A stretch of DNA of 61,715 nucleotides from Chryseobacterium populi (GCF_000282115.1 NZ_AKJY01000065.1:1-61715), one strand, 5' to 3'; counted from the first letter of the stretch, positions 1 to 8,196 are shown. Notes: generated by a model not told the origin, from the sequence alone. Made by a program: numbers and translations.

Positions 1-789
1 ATCAATTAGAGAATATTTTATATTTATCAACTGTTTGAAAAAGGGTAAGTCTTCAACATTATGATGTTGAGCTTCAGTAAAAAATTCCATATTGATAATA
101 AAATTTTCTTTTTTTATATTATCAGTGGTTGAACTGTTAATAGTCCTTGATGTAAAAATTAATTTATTGTCTATGTAATATTTTGAATTTTTATATAAAT
201 TTTTAGTTAAGATTTCATCTTCAACACTATGAATTACAAATGTTTTAATTCTATTTTCAATATCATCAAGATAAATTAAATAATTCTCTTCATATAGCGA
301 TTCAGGAAGGAAAATTTCAACATTCCTGATTCTTGATTTTCGTGTTGCATCCAATATGCTGGATAATATATTATTAACATTTGGATTATTAATTCTTATT
401 TGAATACTAGAACAAGCTAAGGAACTTAATTCTTTTATTGCAGAATTAAAGTCATATTTACAATCTTCATGAATTTCTAAGATTGCACTGTTAACTTTAA
501 ACGGGGAATACCATTCCAAATTAAGCTCCGGAAAATTTTCAACATTATCTAAGAAGGAACCGTAATCAATATCTTCCAAATAATTAAAATAGTGGTCTAT
601 ACCCTCGTTCAAATTATTATTGAAAAAATTTTTTATTCCACTTACTGTATGAGTACGTGTTTTTTTAAGAATTTCAAGTAGTAGATTAGGTACATTTATA
701 TGTTCAGTATTTTGTAGATCTACAATTATACTTTCTTCATTTCCCTTTACAGGAATACAATTGGAGTATAAGTTAAAAAATCTATTCAT
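1..789 (-). CDS. gwsS: SPASM-domain peptide maturase of a grasp-with-spasm system (partial, C-terminus off the window)
   Basis: Predicted to modify the precursor peptide encoded at 2685-2882 together with the ATP-grasp enzyme at 993-1958. The start ATG is at 789 and the frame stays open to base 1, giving the first 263 residues. The N-terminus (MNRFFNLYSNCIPVKG) and the late EAQHHN segment match my recollection of the grasp-with-spasm SPASM maturase family. The cysteine-rich SPASM region that should bind Fe-S clusters would lie beyond base 1. No CxxxCxxC radical-SAM motif occurs in the visible part. It is the last visible gene of a tightly packed minus-strand operon. Confidence 0.75.
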   Translation of the reverse strand, partial: MNRFFNLYSNCIPVKGNEESIIVDLQNTEHINVPNLLLEILKKTRTHTVSGIKNFFNNNLNEGIDHYFNYLEDIDYGSFLDNVENFPELNLEWYSPFKVNSAILEIHEDCKYDFNSAIKELSSLACSSIQIRINNPNVNNILSSILDATRKSRIRNVEIFLPESLYEENYLIYLDDIENRIKTFVIHSVEDEILTKNLYKNSKYYIDNKLIFTSRTINSSTTDNIKKENFIINMEFFTEAQHHNVEDLPFFKQLINIKYSLID

Positions 790-809
790 TAGAGAATAAT
801 TATTGGCTT

Positions 810-989
810 TTAATTATAAAAAATGTCATATATCGTAGTCTGGTGAAAATTACTGTGAGCGGAATAATGTAAATTAAAACGTTTTACTTCTTCTTTAGTA
901 TAGTAAACATTTCTTATTAAATGATAATTTATAGGGAGTAATTTATAGCTTTCTTCTTTAAAAAGAGAAACAAATTCTTTTTTTTCCAT
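810..989 (-). CDS. Small unrecognised protein between the two maturase genes (59 aa)
   Basis: A 59-codon ORF starts with ATG at 989, three bases after the stop of the ATP-grasp gene, and ends 20 bases before the SPASM gene start. The protein begins MEKKEFVSLFKEESYKLLP, is rich in Lys, Glu, Tyr and His, and has no signal peptide or membrane segment. I do not recognise a family. The spacing in a compact operon argues that it is translated; a recognition, scaffold or immunity role for the peptide system is possible, but this is inference from position only. Confidence 0.6.
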   Translation of the reverse strand: MEKKEFVSLFKEESYKLLPINYHLIRNVYYTKEEVKRFNLHYSAHSNFHQTTIYDIFYN

Positions 990-992
990 TAT

Positions 993-1958
993 TTAATGTA
1001 TTAAGTATTCGGCGATTTTTTTATGCAGGTGATAATTACAGGCTCCTGTTACAAATCCAAATTGCCCCACTGGATTAACTTCTAAAAAAACGTATCTATC
1101 CTTTGTTTTTACGATATCTAAAGAACCACAATTTAGATTTAATTTTTCCATCAAAATACGTATTTGATCTTCAATAACAGAAGGTAACTTGAATGTAACG
1201 CGTCTGTTCATGCTATCCCTATTATATCTCCTAAAATCTACACTGGTTTGTTTATTTTTTTGAGAAAACATTGCCATTGAAAATATATCTCCACCTAAAT
1301 AGAAACTGCGTATTTCGTATTCTTTTTCCAATTTTTCCTGAAAGTGCCCGATAAAAAAATAATCTGGCAAATTATTAATAAAGCTTAATTCTATTTTTTC
1401 TGTGTAGGTTGCGTAAGTAGAATGAGTCTCATTTATATCACAAAGCAGCATATCATGCATTTTGGAGATTATTTCCCCATGGCAATCATTATAAAAATCT
1501 ATTAGCTTAGATTTACTGTTTGTCAAAATAGATTTAGGAATATCTATCCCGATATTTTTTGCCATTCTTAAAACCTGAAATTTATTAACTTCGTATCTTA
1601 GGGAACCTCCCAAAATATTTTTTGCTTTGTATTTGTTTGCCAAATCATGAGCGTTAATATTTTCAATTTCTTTATTGGCAGAATGCATTAACAATGCTTC
1701 TAATTTTTTATTATCTATTTTTCCCGTTAATAAGTCTTGGGGAATGGTTCTGATGGGAAAAGGTCTTCTTCCAGGTCTTCTATACCAAATAGCTTTTACA
1801 TCAATACTTTCACTTATATCAATAAAATACTCATCCTGTGTTGGTATTTGAAAATAATCTGTATTGATTCTTTTTACTTCTCCTTTATATAGAACAGAAA
1901 GCCAGTCCATCACAAGATTTGTGGTAATATCATTGTCTTCTGTATAAATAACTATCAT
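993..1958 (-). CDS. gwsG: ATP-grasp peptide maturase, grasp-with-spasm system
   Basis: A 321-aa ATP-grasp ligase related to the enzymes that form macrocyclic ester or amide links in microviridin-type peptides (graspetides). Seen: an N-terminal preATP-grasp region with WYRRPGRRPFP (about residues 58-68), a central ATP-grasp domain, and the C-terminal metal-binding motif LEVNPVGQFG with Glu293 and Asn295. Expected substrate is the precursor at 2685-2882. The gene follows the DUF6624 lipoprotein by 8 bases and precedes the small 59-aa ORF by 3, so all are probably co-transcribed. The family call is firm; the exact bond made is not visible from sequence. Confidence 0.88.
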   Translation of the reverse strand: MIVIYTEDNDITTNLVMDWLSVLYKGEVKRINTDYFQIPTQDEYFIDISESIDVKAIWYRRPGRRPFPIRTIPQDLLTGKIDNKKLEALLMHSANKEIENINAHDLANKYKAKNILGGSLRYEVNKFQVLRMAKNIGIDIPKSILTNSKSKLIDFYNDCHGEIISKMHDMLLCDINETHSTYATYTEKIELSFINNLPDYFFIGHFQEKLEKEYEIRSFYLGGDIFSMAMFSQKNKQTSVDFRRYNRDSMNRRVTFKLPSVIEDQIRILMEKLNLNCGSLDIVKTKDRYVFLEVNPVGQFGFVTGACNYHLHKKIAEYLIH

Positions 1959-1966
1959 TTTATAAT

Positions 1967-2560
1967 CTATCTTATTTTTTGTGTGTTCTCTACACTGTTT
2001 GAGGAATCTATCATTCTAATATACTTTTCAATAGGATATAGATCCATAGACTTTCTTCTGGAATTTACATTTGCAGAATCAATAAGATTTTCTATAAAGG
2101 CAGTCCCATTTTCTTTTATTGAATATTGGGTTCCGTAGATCTGTTTTCTTTTATTTAATAATTCAACTCTATCAATCAAGTAGGCTGCTTGTCCTTTTTC
2201 AGCATTGCCTTTATTCGCGGCTTCTTTCAACATGGGCAGATATTTTTCCATTGTTGATAATTTATCGGCATGCTGAATGGCTATAAACAAAGCAAGATTT
2301 GCATCTTTTCCAATTTTATCTTTTCCCAACCACCCTAAACTATCAATAATCTTTGTTACAATTTTAATATTTTTTCTATCAAGCTTTCCTTGTTCCTTCC
2401 ACCAATCTGTGGTAGCTTGCTGTCTGTACTTCTGATCATCTTCCAAAACCTTTTCCAAAGTTTTTCTTACTTTGAAGTAAGAGTCTGTTTTTTCTTCTTT
2501 TTTACATCCAAAGAAACAAAGGGCAAAAATTAATAATATGTAATGAAATTTTGTATACAT
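1967..2560 (-). CDS. DUF6624 lipoprotein inside the peptide cluster
   Basis: A 197-aa protein with a lipoprotein signal (hydrophobic stretch followed by CFFGCKKEE, lipidated Cys near residue 19). The rest fits DUF6624: it has the family's ALFIAIQHAD, YLPMLKEAANKG, ALxxDRVxLxxxKKQIYGTQ-like sequence and a C-terminal YPIEKY. The function of DUF6624 is unknown to me. It lies between the precursor and the ATP-grasp gene, so a role in export, surface display or self-protection of the product is a reasonable guess, no more. Confidence 0.8.
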   Translation of the reverse strand: MYTKFHYILLIFALCFFGCKKEEKTDSYFKVRKTLEKVLEDDQKYRQQATTDWWKEQGKLDRKNIKIVTKIIDSLGWLGKDKIGKDANLALFIAIQHADKLSTMEKYLPMLKEAANKGNAEKGQAAYLIDRVELLNKRKQIYGTQYSIKENGTAFIENLIDSANVNSRRKSMDLYPIEKYIRMIDSSNSVENTQKIR

Positions 2561-2611
2561 TTTTTGTAAAATAGTGTTATATTATAATTTTTAATAATAC
2601 AAAAAATAACA

Positions 2612-2644
2612 AACTTTGTCGAAGCTTTGAGCCTTGACAAAGTT
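2612..2644 (-). terminator. Hairpin between precursor gene and maturation genes
   Basis: On the minus strand AACTTTGTC pairs perfectly with GACAAAGTT, and an inner AGGCT/AGCTT stem continues to a CAA loop. A T-rich tract (TTGTTATTTTTTG) follows. It sits just downstream of the precursor stop, where a partial terminator or RNA-stabilising stem would let precursor mRNA exceed that of the enzymes, as is common in RiPP loci. Confidence 0.65.
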
Positions 2645-2684
2645 GTTTCATAAATTTTCGTTAAATGAATAATTTCTGTTAATA

Positions 2685-2882
2685 TTACAATGTACCATCA
2701 TAATAATAGTCTGGAGGAGTTACATCGTTATCGTGATTACCACTAGATGTTAGGCCAGTTTGGACATCTATAGGAGATGTAGGTATACGTTTCCCTCCCG
2801 AAATTTTGTCAAGTTTAATTCTTTCAATTTTTGAATTTTGAAACTTGCTAAATAGCTCATCTTTTTTTTGTGAATTTTTCAT
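2685..2882 (-). CDS. Grasp-with-spasm precursor peptide (65 aa)
   Basis: A small peptide with a charged leader (MKNSQKKDELFSKFQNSKIE), then LDKISGG, a double-glycine-like junction at about residues 25-31, and a 34-residue C-terminal part rich in Thr, Ser, Asp and Tyr that ends PPDYYYDGTL. Thr/Ser hydroxyls and Asp carboxyls are the groups ATP-grasp graspetide enzymes join, so the DND and DYYYDGT segments are candidate ring sites. First gene of the operon, with a -7 box 41 bases upstream of its start. Confidence 0.82.
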   Translation of the reverse strand: MKNSQKKDELFSKFQNSKIERIKLDKISGGKRIPTSPIDVQTGLTSSGNHDNDVTPPDYYYDGTL

Positions 2883-2922
2883 AATAATTTAATTTAAATC
2901 ATTTTGTGTCTTATTGACATTT

Positions 2923-2930
2923 CAAATATA
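2923..2930 (-). promoter_or_regulatory. -7 promoter box of the peptide operon
   Basis: TATATTTG on the minus strand matches the Bacteroidota TAnnTTTG consensus, about 40 bases upstream of the precursor start. No clear TTG-type -33 element is seen at the usual spacing. Confidence 0.55.
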
Positions 2931-2998
2931 TCAAGCATTGTTGAAATAAGATCAAGGTTTTTATGTGAATTTTATGTGAATTTCAGCCCATAAAATAA

Positions 2999-3006
2999 TA
3001 TATTTG
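2999..3006 (+). promoter_or_regulatory. -7 promoter box of the XRE regulator gene
   Basis: TATATTTG fits TAnnTTTG and ends 20 bases before the ATG at 3027. It is back to back with the peptide-operon promoter, about 70 bases apart, so one bound regulator could affect both. Confidence 0.5.
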
Positions 3007-3026
3007 CAATACCAAAAAACATAATT

Positions 3027-3389
3027 ATGATCAAAAATAAGCTGATAAAAGCACGTAAGGAAAAATACACACAGGAAAGCATGGCTAAAATATTACATAT
3101 GACACAGTCTCAATACCAAAGAAGAGAAAAAGGAGAAATTAAAATCTCAGAGGAAGAATGGGAACGTATGGCAAAAGCATTGGATACCACAGTGGAAGAT
3201 ATTAAAGAAGATGACTCTATAATGCATCAGGTTAATAACTATGATAATCAATCTGGTAATTATTCTGCAAGTAATAATTATTTCTATAGCATCCCAGAAT
3301 TTATTCTTGAAAATCAACAGGATTATATCAATCTTCTGAAAAAGCAAATAGAAGAATTACAAGAAGAAATTAGAAGTCTAAAATCCTAA
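3027..3389 (+). CDS. XRE-family helix-turn-helix regulator (120 aa)
   Basis: The first 65 residues form a lambda-repressor-like HTH (QESMAKILHMTQSQYQRREKGEIKIS then EEEWERMAKAL). A low-complexity Asn/Ser/Tyr linker follows, and the C-terminus (LLKKQIEELQEEIRSLKS) looks like a short coiled coil for dimer or oligomer formation. It diverges from the grasp-with-spasm operon and could be its local regulator. This HTH-coiled-coil form is common in flavobacteria, so adjacency alone does not prove the link. Confidence 0.85.
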   Translation: MIKNKLIKARKEKYTQESMAKILHMTQSQYQRREKGEIKISEEEWERMAKALDTTVEDIKEDDSIMHQVNNYDNQSGNYSASNNYFYSIPEFILENQQDYINLLKKQIEELQEEIRSLKS

Positions 3390-3442
3390 GATTGAATTGA
3401 ATATATTCTTTGACACTCTATTCTTTCATTCAATATTGCATA

Positions 3443-3472
3443 AAAAACCTTTCAATCTCTTGAAAGGTTTTT
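3443..3472. terminator. Bidirectional terminator between the XRE gene and rny
   Basis: AACCTTTCA and TGAAAGGTT form a stem around ATCTCT, with A-run and T-run on opposite sides, so it can stop transcription from both convergent genes. Confidence 0.8.
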
Positions 3473-3494
3473 ATATAATATCTTATTTCAATTA

Positions 3495-5063
3495 TTATCT
3501 TGCGATATTCACAGCTCTCGTTTCTCTGATCACGGTTACTTTTACCTGTCCCGGATACGTCAGTTCATTCTGAATTTTTTCAGAAATATCATAGGACAAT
3601 TGAGAAGCTACTTCATCATTCACCTTGCCGCTTTCTACCATCACTCTCAGTTCTCTACCTGCCTGGATCGCATAAGCACTTGATACGCCGTCAAAACTTA
3701 GCGCAGCAGATTCCAGGTCTTTCAATCTCTGGATATATGATTCCAGTACCTGACGTCTTGCGCCCGGTCTTGCTCCTGAAATAGCATCGGCAACCTGGAT
3801 AATCGGTGATAATAAAGACGTCATTTCAACTTCGTCGTGGTGAGCTCCGATCGCATTGATCACTTCTGCATTTTCTCCATATTTTTCAGCCCACTGCATT
3901 CCCAATAATGCGTGCGGAAGTTCTGATTCCTGTTCAGGAACTTTACCGATATCGTGTAATAAACCTGCTCTTTTAGCCAGTTTTACATTCAATCCTAGTT
4001 CCGCTGCCATGGTTGCTGCAATATTGGCAACCTCTCTTGAGTGTTGTAACAGGTTTTGTCCGTAAGAAGAACGGTATTTCATTCTACCGACGATCTTGAT
4101 TAATTCCGGGTGTAATCCATGAATCCCAAGGTCTATAATTGTTCTCTTTCCTACTTCAATGATCTCCTCTTCAATTTGCTTTCTTGTTTTTTCTACAACT
4201 TCTTCGATTCTTGCAGGGTGGATTCTTCCATCTGTAACCAATCTGTGAAGTGACAATCTTGCGATCTCTCTTCTTACCGGGTCAAAACATGAAAGAAGAA
4301 TCGCCTCCGGAGTATCATCAACGATAATCTCTACTCCTGTTACGGCTTCCAAAGCACGGATATTTCTACCTTCTCTACCAATGATCCTACCTTTTACTTC
4401 ATCAGATTCAATATTGAAAACAGATACTGAGTTTTCAATAGCCTGCTCGGTTCCTATTCTCTGAATGGTTTGGATGACGATTTTTCTGGCTTCATTTTTA
4501 GCATTCATCTGAGCTTCTTCCATTATTCCCTGAACATGGGCCTGGGCTCTTGTTTTAGCTTCAGCTTTCATCGATTCTACCAATTCTGCCTTGGCTTCAT
4601 CAGCAGTATAATTGGATATTTTTTCAAGGATTTCAACTTTTTTAGCTGTAATTGAATCCAGTTCCTGTTGTTTTCGCTCTAAAATTTCAGTTTTCTTAGC
4701 GTAATCTGCAATCTGCTTATCCAGGTCTTTTTCAAGTTTTCCTGTTTTGCTGAGCTCATCATTCAGCTTGTGTTCCTTATCCTTTGTTCTTTTTTCTACT
4801 TCCTGCATTTTCTTTTCACGAGACTGAATATCTGCATCATGCTGAGATTTCAATTCGAGAAATTTTTCTTTAGCCTGAAGATTCTTTTCTTTTTTTATGG
4901 ATTCGGCTTGTACGTTAGCTTTTTCTATAAGGTTTTCGGCATTTTTCTTTGCATCATTTATAATAAATTTTGCCTTTGTATTCAGTGAGCTTTTAGAGAA
5001 AAAGATCCCTATAACCGCACCAATCACCAAGCAAATAACGCCGACTATAATGGCTGTTGTCAT
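3495..5063 (-). CDS. rny: Ribonuclease Y
   Basis: Membrane-anchored endoribonuclease that starts bulk mRNA decay. The 522-aa protein shows the full family order: an N-terminal membrane segment ([18 protein letters not shown]), a long charged coiled coil (to about residue 180), a KH domain with [15 protein letters not shown], and an HD domain whose metal motif is seen in LLHDIGKV, with HALLG and GAHHDEV following. Length is typical. It is preceded on the same strand by the 6S RNA and zapA, a conserved flavobacterial neighbourhood. Confidence 0.97.
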   Translation of the reverse strand: MTTAIIVGVICLVIGAVIGIFFSKSSLNTKAKFIINDAKKNAENLIEKANVQAESIKKEKNLQAKEKFLELKSQHDADIQSREKKMQEVEKRTKDKEHKLNDELSKTGKLEKDLDKQIADYAKKTEILERKQQELDSITAKKVEILEKISNYTADEAKAELVESMKAEAKTRAQAHVQGIMEEAQMNAKNEARKIVIQTIQRIGTEQAIENSVSVFNIESDEVKGRIIGREGRNIRALEAVTGVEIIVDDTPEAILLSCFDPVRREIARLSLHRLVTDGRIHPARIEEVVEKTRKQIEEEIIEVGKRTIIDLGIHGLHPELIKIVGRMKYRSSYGQNLLQHSREVANIAATMAAELGLNVKLAKRAGLLHDIGKVPEQESELPHALLGMQWAEKYGENAEVINAIGAHHDEVEMTSLLSPIIQVADAISGARPGARRQVLESYIQRLKDLESAALSFDGVSSAYAIQAGRELRVMVESGKVNDEVASQLSYDISEKIQNELTYPGQVKVTVIRETRAVNIAR

Positions 5064-5099
5064 ATATATTGAGTTTTAATTGTCTTCATATTCAAATAA

Positions 5100-5268
5100 A
5101 AAAGCCCACAACAATTCAAAGATTGAGAGTAAACTCCTAATCAACACGATTTGAACTGATTTCCACTGTCTGTAATCCGGAGAACCGGCACGCCATTCGA
5201 TGGACATTTGTTCGGTAATTGTTTAGCGTTGAGTTTACCTTTAATGTGTTAGAATTATTGTAGGCAGT
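5100..5268 (-). ncRNA. ssrS: 6S RNA (flavobacterial type)
   Basis: The minus strand folds as a long interrupted rod, the hallmark of 6S RNA, which binds RNA polymerase. The closing stem is 14 continuous pairs: GCCTACAATAATTC (plus 5252-5265) with GAATTGTTGTGGGC (plus 5104-5117). After an internal loop a second stem pairs GGTAAACTC (plus 5231-5239) with GAGTTTACT (plus 5128-5136), and a CCGG-TTCT-CCGG hairpin lies apically. The 3' end runs into TTTTTT. Length near 170 nt and position next to zapA both fit 6S RNA. The ends are approximate. Confidence 0.8.
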
Positions 5269-5284
5269 CTGACGGGAAAAAAAT

Positions 5285-5572
5285 CTATTTCCCAATTTCA
5301 TTCAACGACTGATTAATTTTGGTTAATCTTTCGTTGGTAGAATGTATTGTTTTATCGTAGTTAAGAGATACCACTTCGGCATTGGTTCCCAGTTTCAGGG
5401 CACACATGGCCAATGCATCCTGCTTATCTCTTACATCGAAATTTTGTTCAAAATCTTTAATCATATTCTCAATCTGCTTCCCTACTTTACGCAAAGTTTC
5501 TTCCTCTGCTGCCGGTACGTTCAGCGGATATACTCTTCCTGCAATGTTGATGGTTATTCTCCTTACCTCCAT
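5285..5572 (-). CDS. zapA: Cell division protein ZapA
   Basis: FtsZ-bundling protein, 95 aa, normal length. Seen: an N-terminal beta region (EVRRITINIAGRVYPLNVP), then AAEEETLRKVGKQIENMIKDF and a C-terminal helix that forms the coiled-coil tetramer in the family. Its start codon overlaps the stop of the upstream coiled-coil gene by one base, so the two are translationally coupled and likely act in the same division step. Confidence 0.92.
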   Translation of the reverse strand: MEVRRITINIAGRVYPLNVPAAEEETLRKVGKQIENMIKDFEQNFDVRDKQDALAMCALKLGTNAEVVSLNYDKTIHSTNERLTKINQSLNEIGK

Positions 5573-5874
5573 TATAATCCACTGTTTTGAAGCTGAGCAA
5601 TACAGAAATCAATTTCTTTTACCAATCTGTTGATATGGTTTTTCATTAATCTATTGTGTTCAGGATTTCCTGATATTGCTGAATAAAGCTTTATATTTTT
5701 TTGTTCTTCTGCTAATACCTGATTTTTTTTTCTCTCCTCATCGTATTTCTTCTTCAGTTCTTCATGCTCTGTATTCAATTCCGAAAACCTTTCCGTAAGA
5801 TTTTGATGGTTTTTATGTAAATTCAAAATCTTTTTTTCCAGTTCTGAAAGATTGTTTTCTAAATCTTGAAGCAT
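5572..5874 (-). CDS. Coiled-coil protein, probable ZapA partner (100 aa)
   Basis: Almost entirely coiled coil from MLQDLENNLSELEKKILNL to about residue 65, followed by a less regular C-terminus. I chose ATG at 5874. A longer reading from 5931 would overlap the -7 promoter box at 5929-5936 and add a hydrophobic stretch unlike the rest. Coupled to zapA by a one-base overlap. It resembles small ZapB-like division proteins in architecture, but I cannot assign homology. Confidence 0.7.
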   Translation of the reverse strand: MLQDLENNLSELEKKILNLHKNHQNLTERFSELNTEHEELKKKYDEERKKNQVLAEEQKNIKLYSAISGNPEHNRLMKNHINRLVKEIDFCIAQLQNSGL

Positions 5875-5928
5875 TTCAGGTTTATATATTCTAACTATTA
5901 GCAAAAATAAAAAAATAATAACATTAAA

Positions 5929-5936
5929 CAAATATA
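5929..5936 (-). promoter_or_regulatory. -7 promoter box of the zapA operon
   Basis: TATATTTG on the minus strand, 54 bases before the ATG at 5874. It fixes the start of the coiled-coil gene as downstream of 5929. Confidence 0.55.
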
Positions 5937-5964
5937 AAACCCTCTATATTTTGATTTGGTTAAC

Positions 5965-5993
5965 AAAAAAGGAGATGCCCAGCATCTCCTTTC
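5965..5993 (-). terminator. Terminator after porT
   Basis: GGAGATGC and GCATCTCC pair around a three-base loop, followed on the minus strand by TTTTTTG. It closes the membrane protein-menG-porT operon. Confidence 0.8.
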
Positions 5994-6012
5994 TATATTT
6001 TAAGTCTATTTT

Positions 6013-6795
6013 TTACTCAAATTTCAATACAAACATGACTGCTCTCGTTTGCAACGTAGACATTGCTGCAGACCAGTATGGCGGTGTATTGGGATTATCT
6101 GCCACTACTTCGTTATTCATAATGAATGTTCCTCTGATGGCAGGAGTCAGCTTAAATTTATTAAAATAAAACTGAATCCCCATTTCTGCAGACCATGCAA
6201 AGTTATGGGTAGTAGATCTGAAAACCTGCTGTAGGTTATCGTCTGTAGAATCAGAGTTTGACTGTAAATTCACAATATAGTTTACCCCTGCCGCAACATA
6301 TGGCCTTGAATTGTACCATCTGTGCCCGTGCAGTTCTAATAATACGGGAACATCAACCAAAGTAGATTTCACTTGTCTCACTCTGTCTGTTTCCGTTAAA
6401 GGAATCGGAATAAACGGAGGATTCGTTAAAGTACCTCCTGCATACTGATCATTGGACTGGGTATTGAAAGTAAGTTCCCTTTGAGCAAATTGTAAGCCTG
6501 GTTCAACTCGTAAATCCAAATAGTCATTCAGTCTCCATTTCCCGATCAATCCGGCTCCGAAGCTGTAACTTGCTTTAGATGTAACAAGATTCTTATTCCC
6601 ATCTATACCGTATCTTGGGTTGAGTACTATACGGTAGTCTAGTTTGTTACCATTCAGATAAAAACCCCAACTGAACACCTGTTGGTCAAAGTCTTCCAAC
6701 TTATCCATTCTGTTTCGGGTTCTGAATTGCGCGTCTGCAAAAACTGCAATGTTTACTGAGGCTAAAACCAGTGCTTTTAATAAAAATTTATTCAT
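6013..6795 (-). CDS. porT: PorT-family outer-membrane barrel protein (T9SS/gliding)
   Basis: A 260-aa protein with a signal peptide (LVLASVNIAVFADAQF) and alternating beta segments of an eight-strand-type barrel (outer membrane beta-barrel, PorT-like). PorT/SprT is needed for type IX secretion and gliding. Position directly after menG/ubiE, three bases apart, is the usual place of porT/sprT in flavobacteria and supports this over a generic barrel. A T9SS substrate is encoded in this window at 55399-56694. Confidence 0.82.
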   Translation of the reverse strand: MNKFLLKALVLASVNIAVFADAQFRTRNRMDKLEDFDQQVFSWGFYLNGNKLDYRIVLNPRYGIDGNKNLVTSKASYSFGAGLIGKWRLNDYLDLRVEPGLQFAQRELTFNTQSNDQYAGGTLTNPPFIPIPLTETDRVRQVKSTLVDVPVLLELHGHRWYNSRPYVAAGVNYIVNLQSNSDSTDDNLQQVFRSTTHNFAWSAEMGIQFYFNKFKLTPAIRGTFIMNNEVVADNPNTPPYWSAAMSTLQTRAVMFVLKFE

Positions 6796-6798
6796 AGG

Positions 6799-7530
6799 TT
6801 ACTTTGTTGCTTTATAAATTGTGGCTATACCTAAACTTAGTTTTTTATATTCAACTTTTTTAAATCCTGTATCTAAAAGAATTTGTCTCATCTTTTCCCC
6901 GAAAGGAAAAGCATTTACAGAATCCGGAAGGTAGGTATATGCCCTATTATCTTTAGAAACCAGTCTGCCGATGGCAGGTAATATATTTTTAAAATAAAAC
7001 ATATACAATGGCCCTAAGAACCCCTCAACCTTTGAAAACTCCAGTATATAAACACTCTTGTTATCTTTAACTACCCTTCTTAACTCTGATAAACCTTTTG
7101 TAAGATTTTCAAAATTCCTTACTCCAAATGCAACGGAAACAGCATCAAATCTATTGTCCTCGAAAGGTAAATTTTCTGCATCTCCTTTTTGCATGGAAAT
7201 TTTGCCGTCTAAAATAAGTTTTTTTATTTTAATAACGCCAACATTTAACATTTGTTGCGATAAATCTAAACCAATTACTTTTGCACCGGTTCCTTTTTCA
7301 ATCGTGATTGCCAGATCTCCCGTTCCTGTAGCCACATCCAGCACTTCCTGCGGGCTATCATTTTTCATCCATTTCACCAGCTTATTTCTCCATAAAACAT
7401 CAATTTTCATGGATAAAACACGATTTAAAAGATCATATTTCGGTGCAATATTGTCGAACATATCCTCTACCTGGCTCTTTTTTGTAGCCTCAGAATTGTA
7501 GGGCGTTACTTGGTTGATATCTTTTGTCAA
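6799..7530 (-). CDS. menG: Demethylmenaquinone methyltransferase
   Basis: SAM-dependent C-methyltransferase for the last step of menaquinone synthesis (UbiE/MenG family), 243 aa. Seen: VEDMFDNIAPKYDLLNRVLS near the N-terminus, the SAM-binding LDVATGTGDLAI, DLSQQML, and the late FPFGEKM/ATIYKA segment. Overlaps the upstream membrane-protein gene by four bases (ATGA) and is followed by porT. Menaquinone is presumably the electron carrier used by cydAB in this window. Confidence 0.95.
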   Translation of the reverse strand: MTKDINQVTPYNSEATKKSQVEDMFDNIAPKYDLLNRVLSMKIDVLWRNKLVKWMKNDSPQEVLDVATGTGDLAITIEKGTGAKVIGLDLSQQMLNVGVIKIKKLILDGKISMQKGDAENLPFEDNRFDAVSVAFGVRNFENLTKGLSELRRVVKDNKSVYILEFSKVEGFLGPLYMFYFKNILPAIGRLVSKDNRAYTYLPDSVNAFPFGEKMRQILLDTGFKKVEYKKLSLGIATIYKATK

Positions 7531-8096
7531 AACTTGTAATATTCTTTATAATAGTTAAGGTAATCTTGTTTTCTGAAGATCTTTGATCTGAATTCTACCT
7601 GCTGAACATTTTTGATCAGTTTATCATAATCTTCATCTACATTATAGTAAAAATCTTCTGTATAAAGCTTATTGGAGTGCTTAGCTCCTCCAAAATACTC
7701 TTTTCCGTCTATTACGGTCTTATCAAGCGCCAAAAGTAATGAATCTTTTTTAAGATTGTATCCATAGTACTGACGATTAATATAATAATCCTGATGAGCG
7801 ATGTTTAAAAGTCCACGGATTTTATTTACCTCAAATGCTGAATCATACAGCATTTTTTTATTCTGATCAAAAACTTTTATAGAATTTTTGCCCATCGTTA
7901 AATCAACATGCACCGTTTGCCCCGCTGAAATAATTCCCTCGGAACCATTATTAATCTTATAATAATACGTATTGGGAGTAGGATTGTCTACGATGTAATA
8001 ATTTTTTTTGGATAAAAAAAGGAAATAAACCCCGAAGGCAATGATAAACGCTGCAACAGCAATAAGTAGGCCTTTTAAGGATGGATTGTTTTTCAT
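7527..8096 (-). CDS. Hypothetical single-pass membrane protein
   Basis: A 189-aa protein with one N-terminal transmembrane segment (LLIAVAAFIIAFGVYFLFL) and a periplasmic part with beta-rich sequence (NTYYYKINNGSEGIISAGQTVHVDL). No family is recognised. First gene of the operon with menG and porT, joined by a four-base overlap, so a link with the envelope or T9SS is possible but unproven. Confidence 0.7.
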   Translation of the reverse strand: MKNNPSLKGLLIAVAAFIIAFGVYFLFLSKKNYYIVDNPTPNTYYYKINNGSEGIISAGQTVHVDLTMGKNSIKVFDQNKKMLYDSAFEVNKIRGLLNIAHQDYYINRQYYGYNLKKDSLLLALDKTVIDGKEYFGGAKHSNKLYTEDFYYNVDEDYDKLIKNVQQVEFRSKIFRKQDYLNYYKEYYKF

Positions 8097-8118
8097 AGAC
8101 TGTAAAGTACAATTTTTG

Positions 8119-8126
8119 CAAATTTA
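8119..8126 (-). promoter_or_regulatory. -7 promoter box of the membrane protein-menG-porT operon
   Basis: TAAATTTG on the minus strand, 22 bases before the ATG at 8096; matches TAnnTTTG. Confidence 0.5.
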
Positions 8127-8163
8127 ATAATATTTTTAATTCTTCGTTATTAAGATTAATTAT

Positions 8164-8171
8164 TAACTTTG
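8164..8171 (+). promoter_or_regulatory. -7 promoter box of the ketoacyl synthase gene
   Basis: TAACTTTG, 25 bases before ATG 8197; back to back with the minus-strand promoter at 8119-8126. Confidence 0.5.
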
Positions 8172-8196
8172 CGTTTTTAAAAAATCATATAAACGA

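Noticed and set aside
7058..7501. 147-codon frame opposite menG
   Set aside because: Shadow of the menG reading frame; composition not protein-like.
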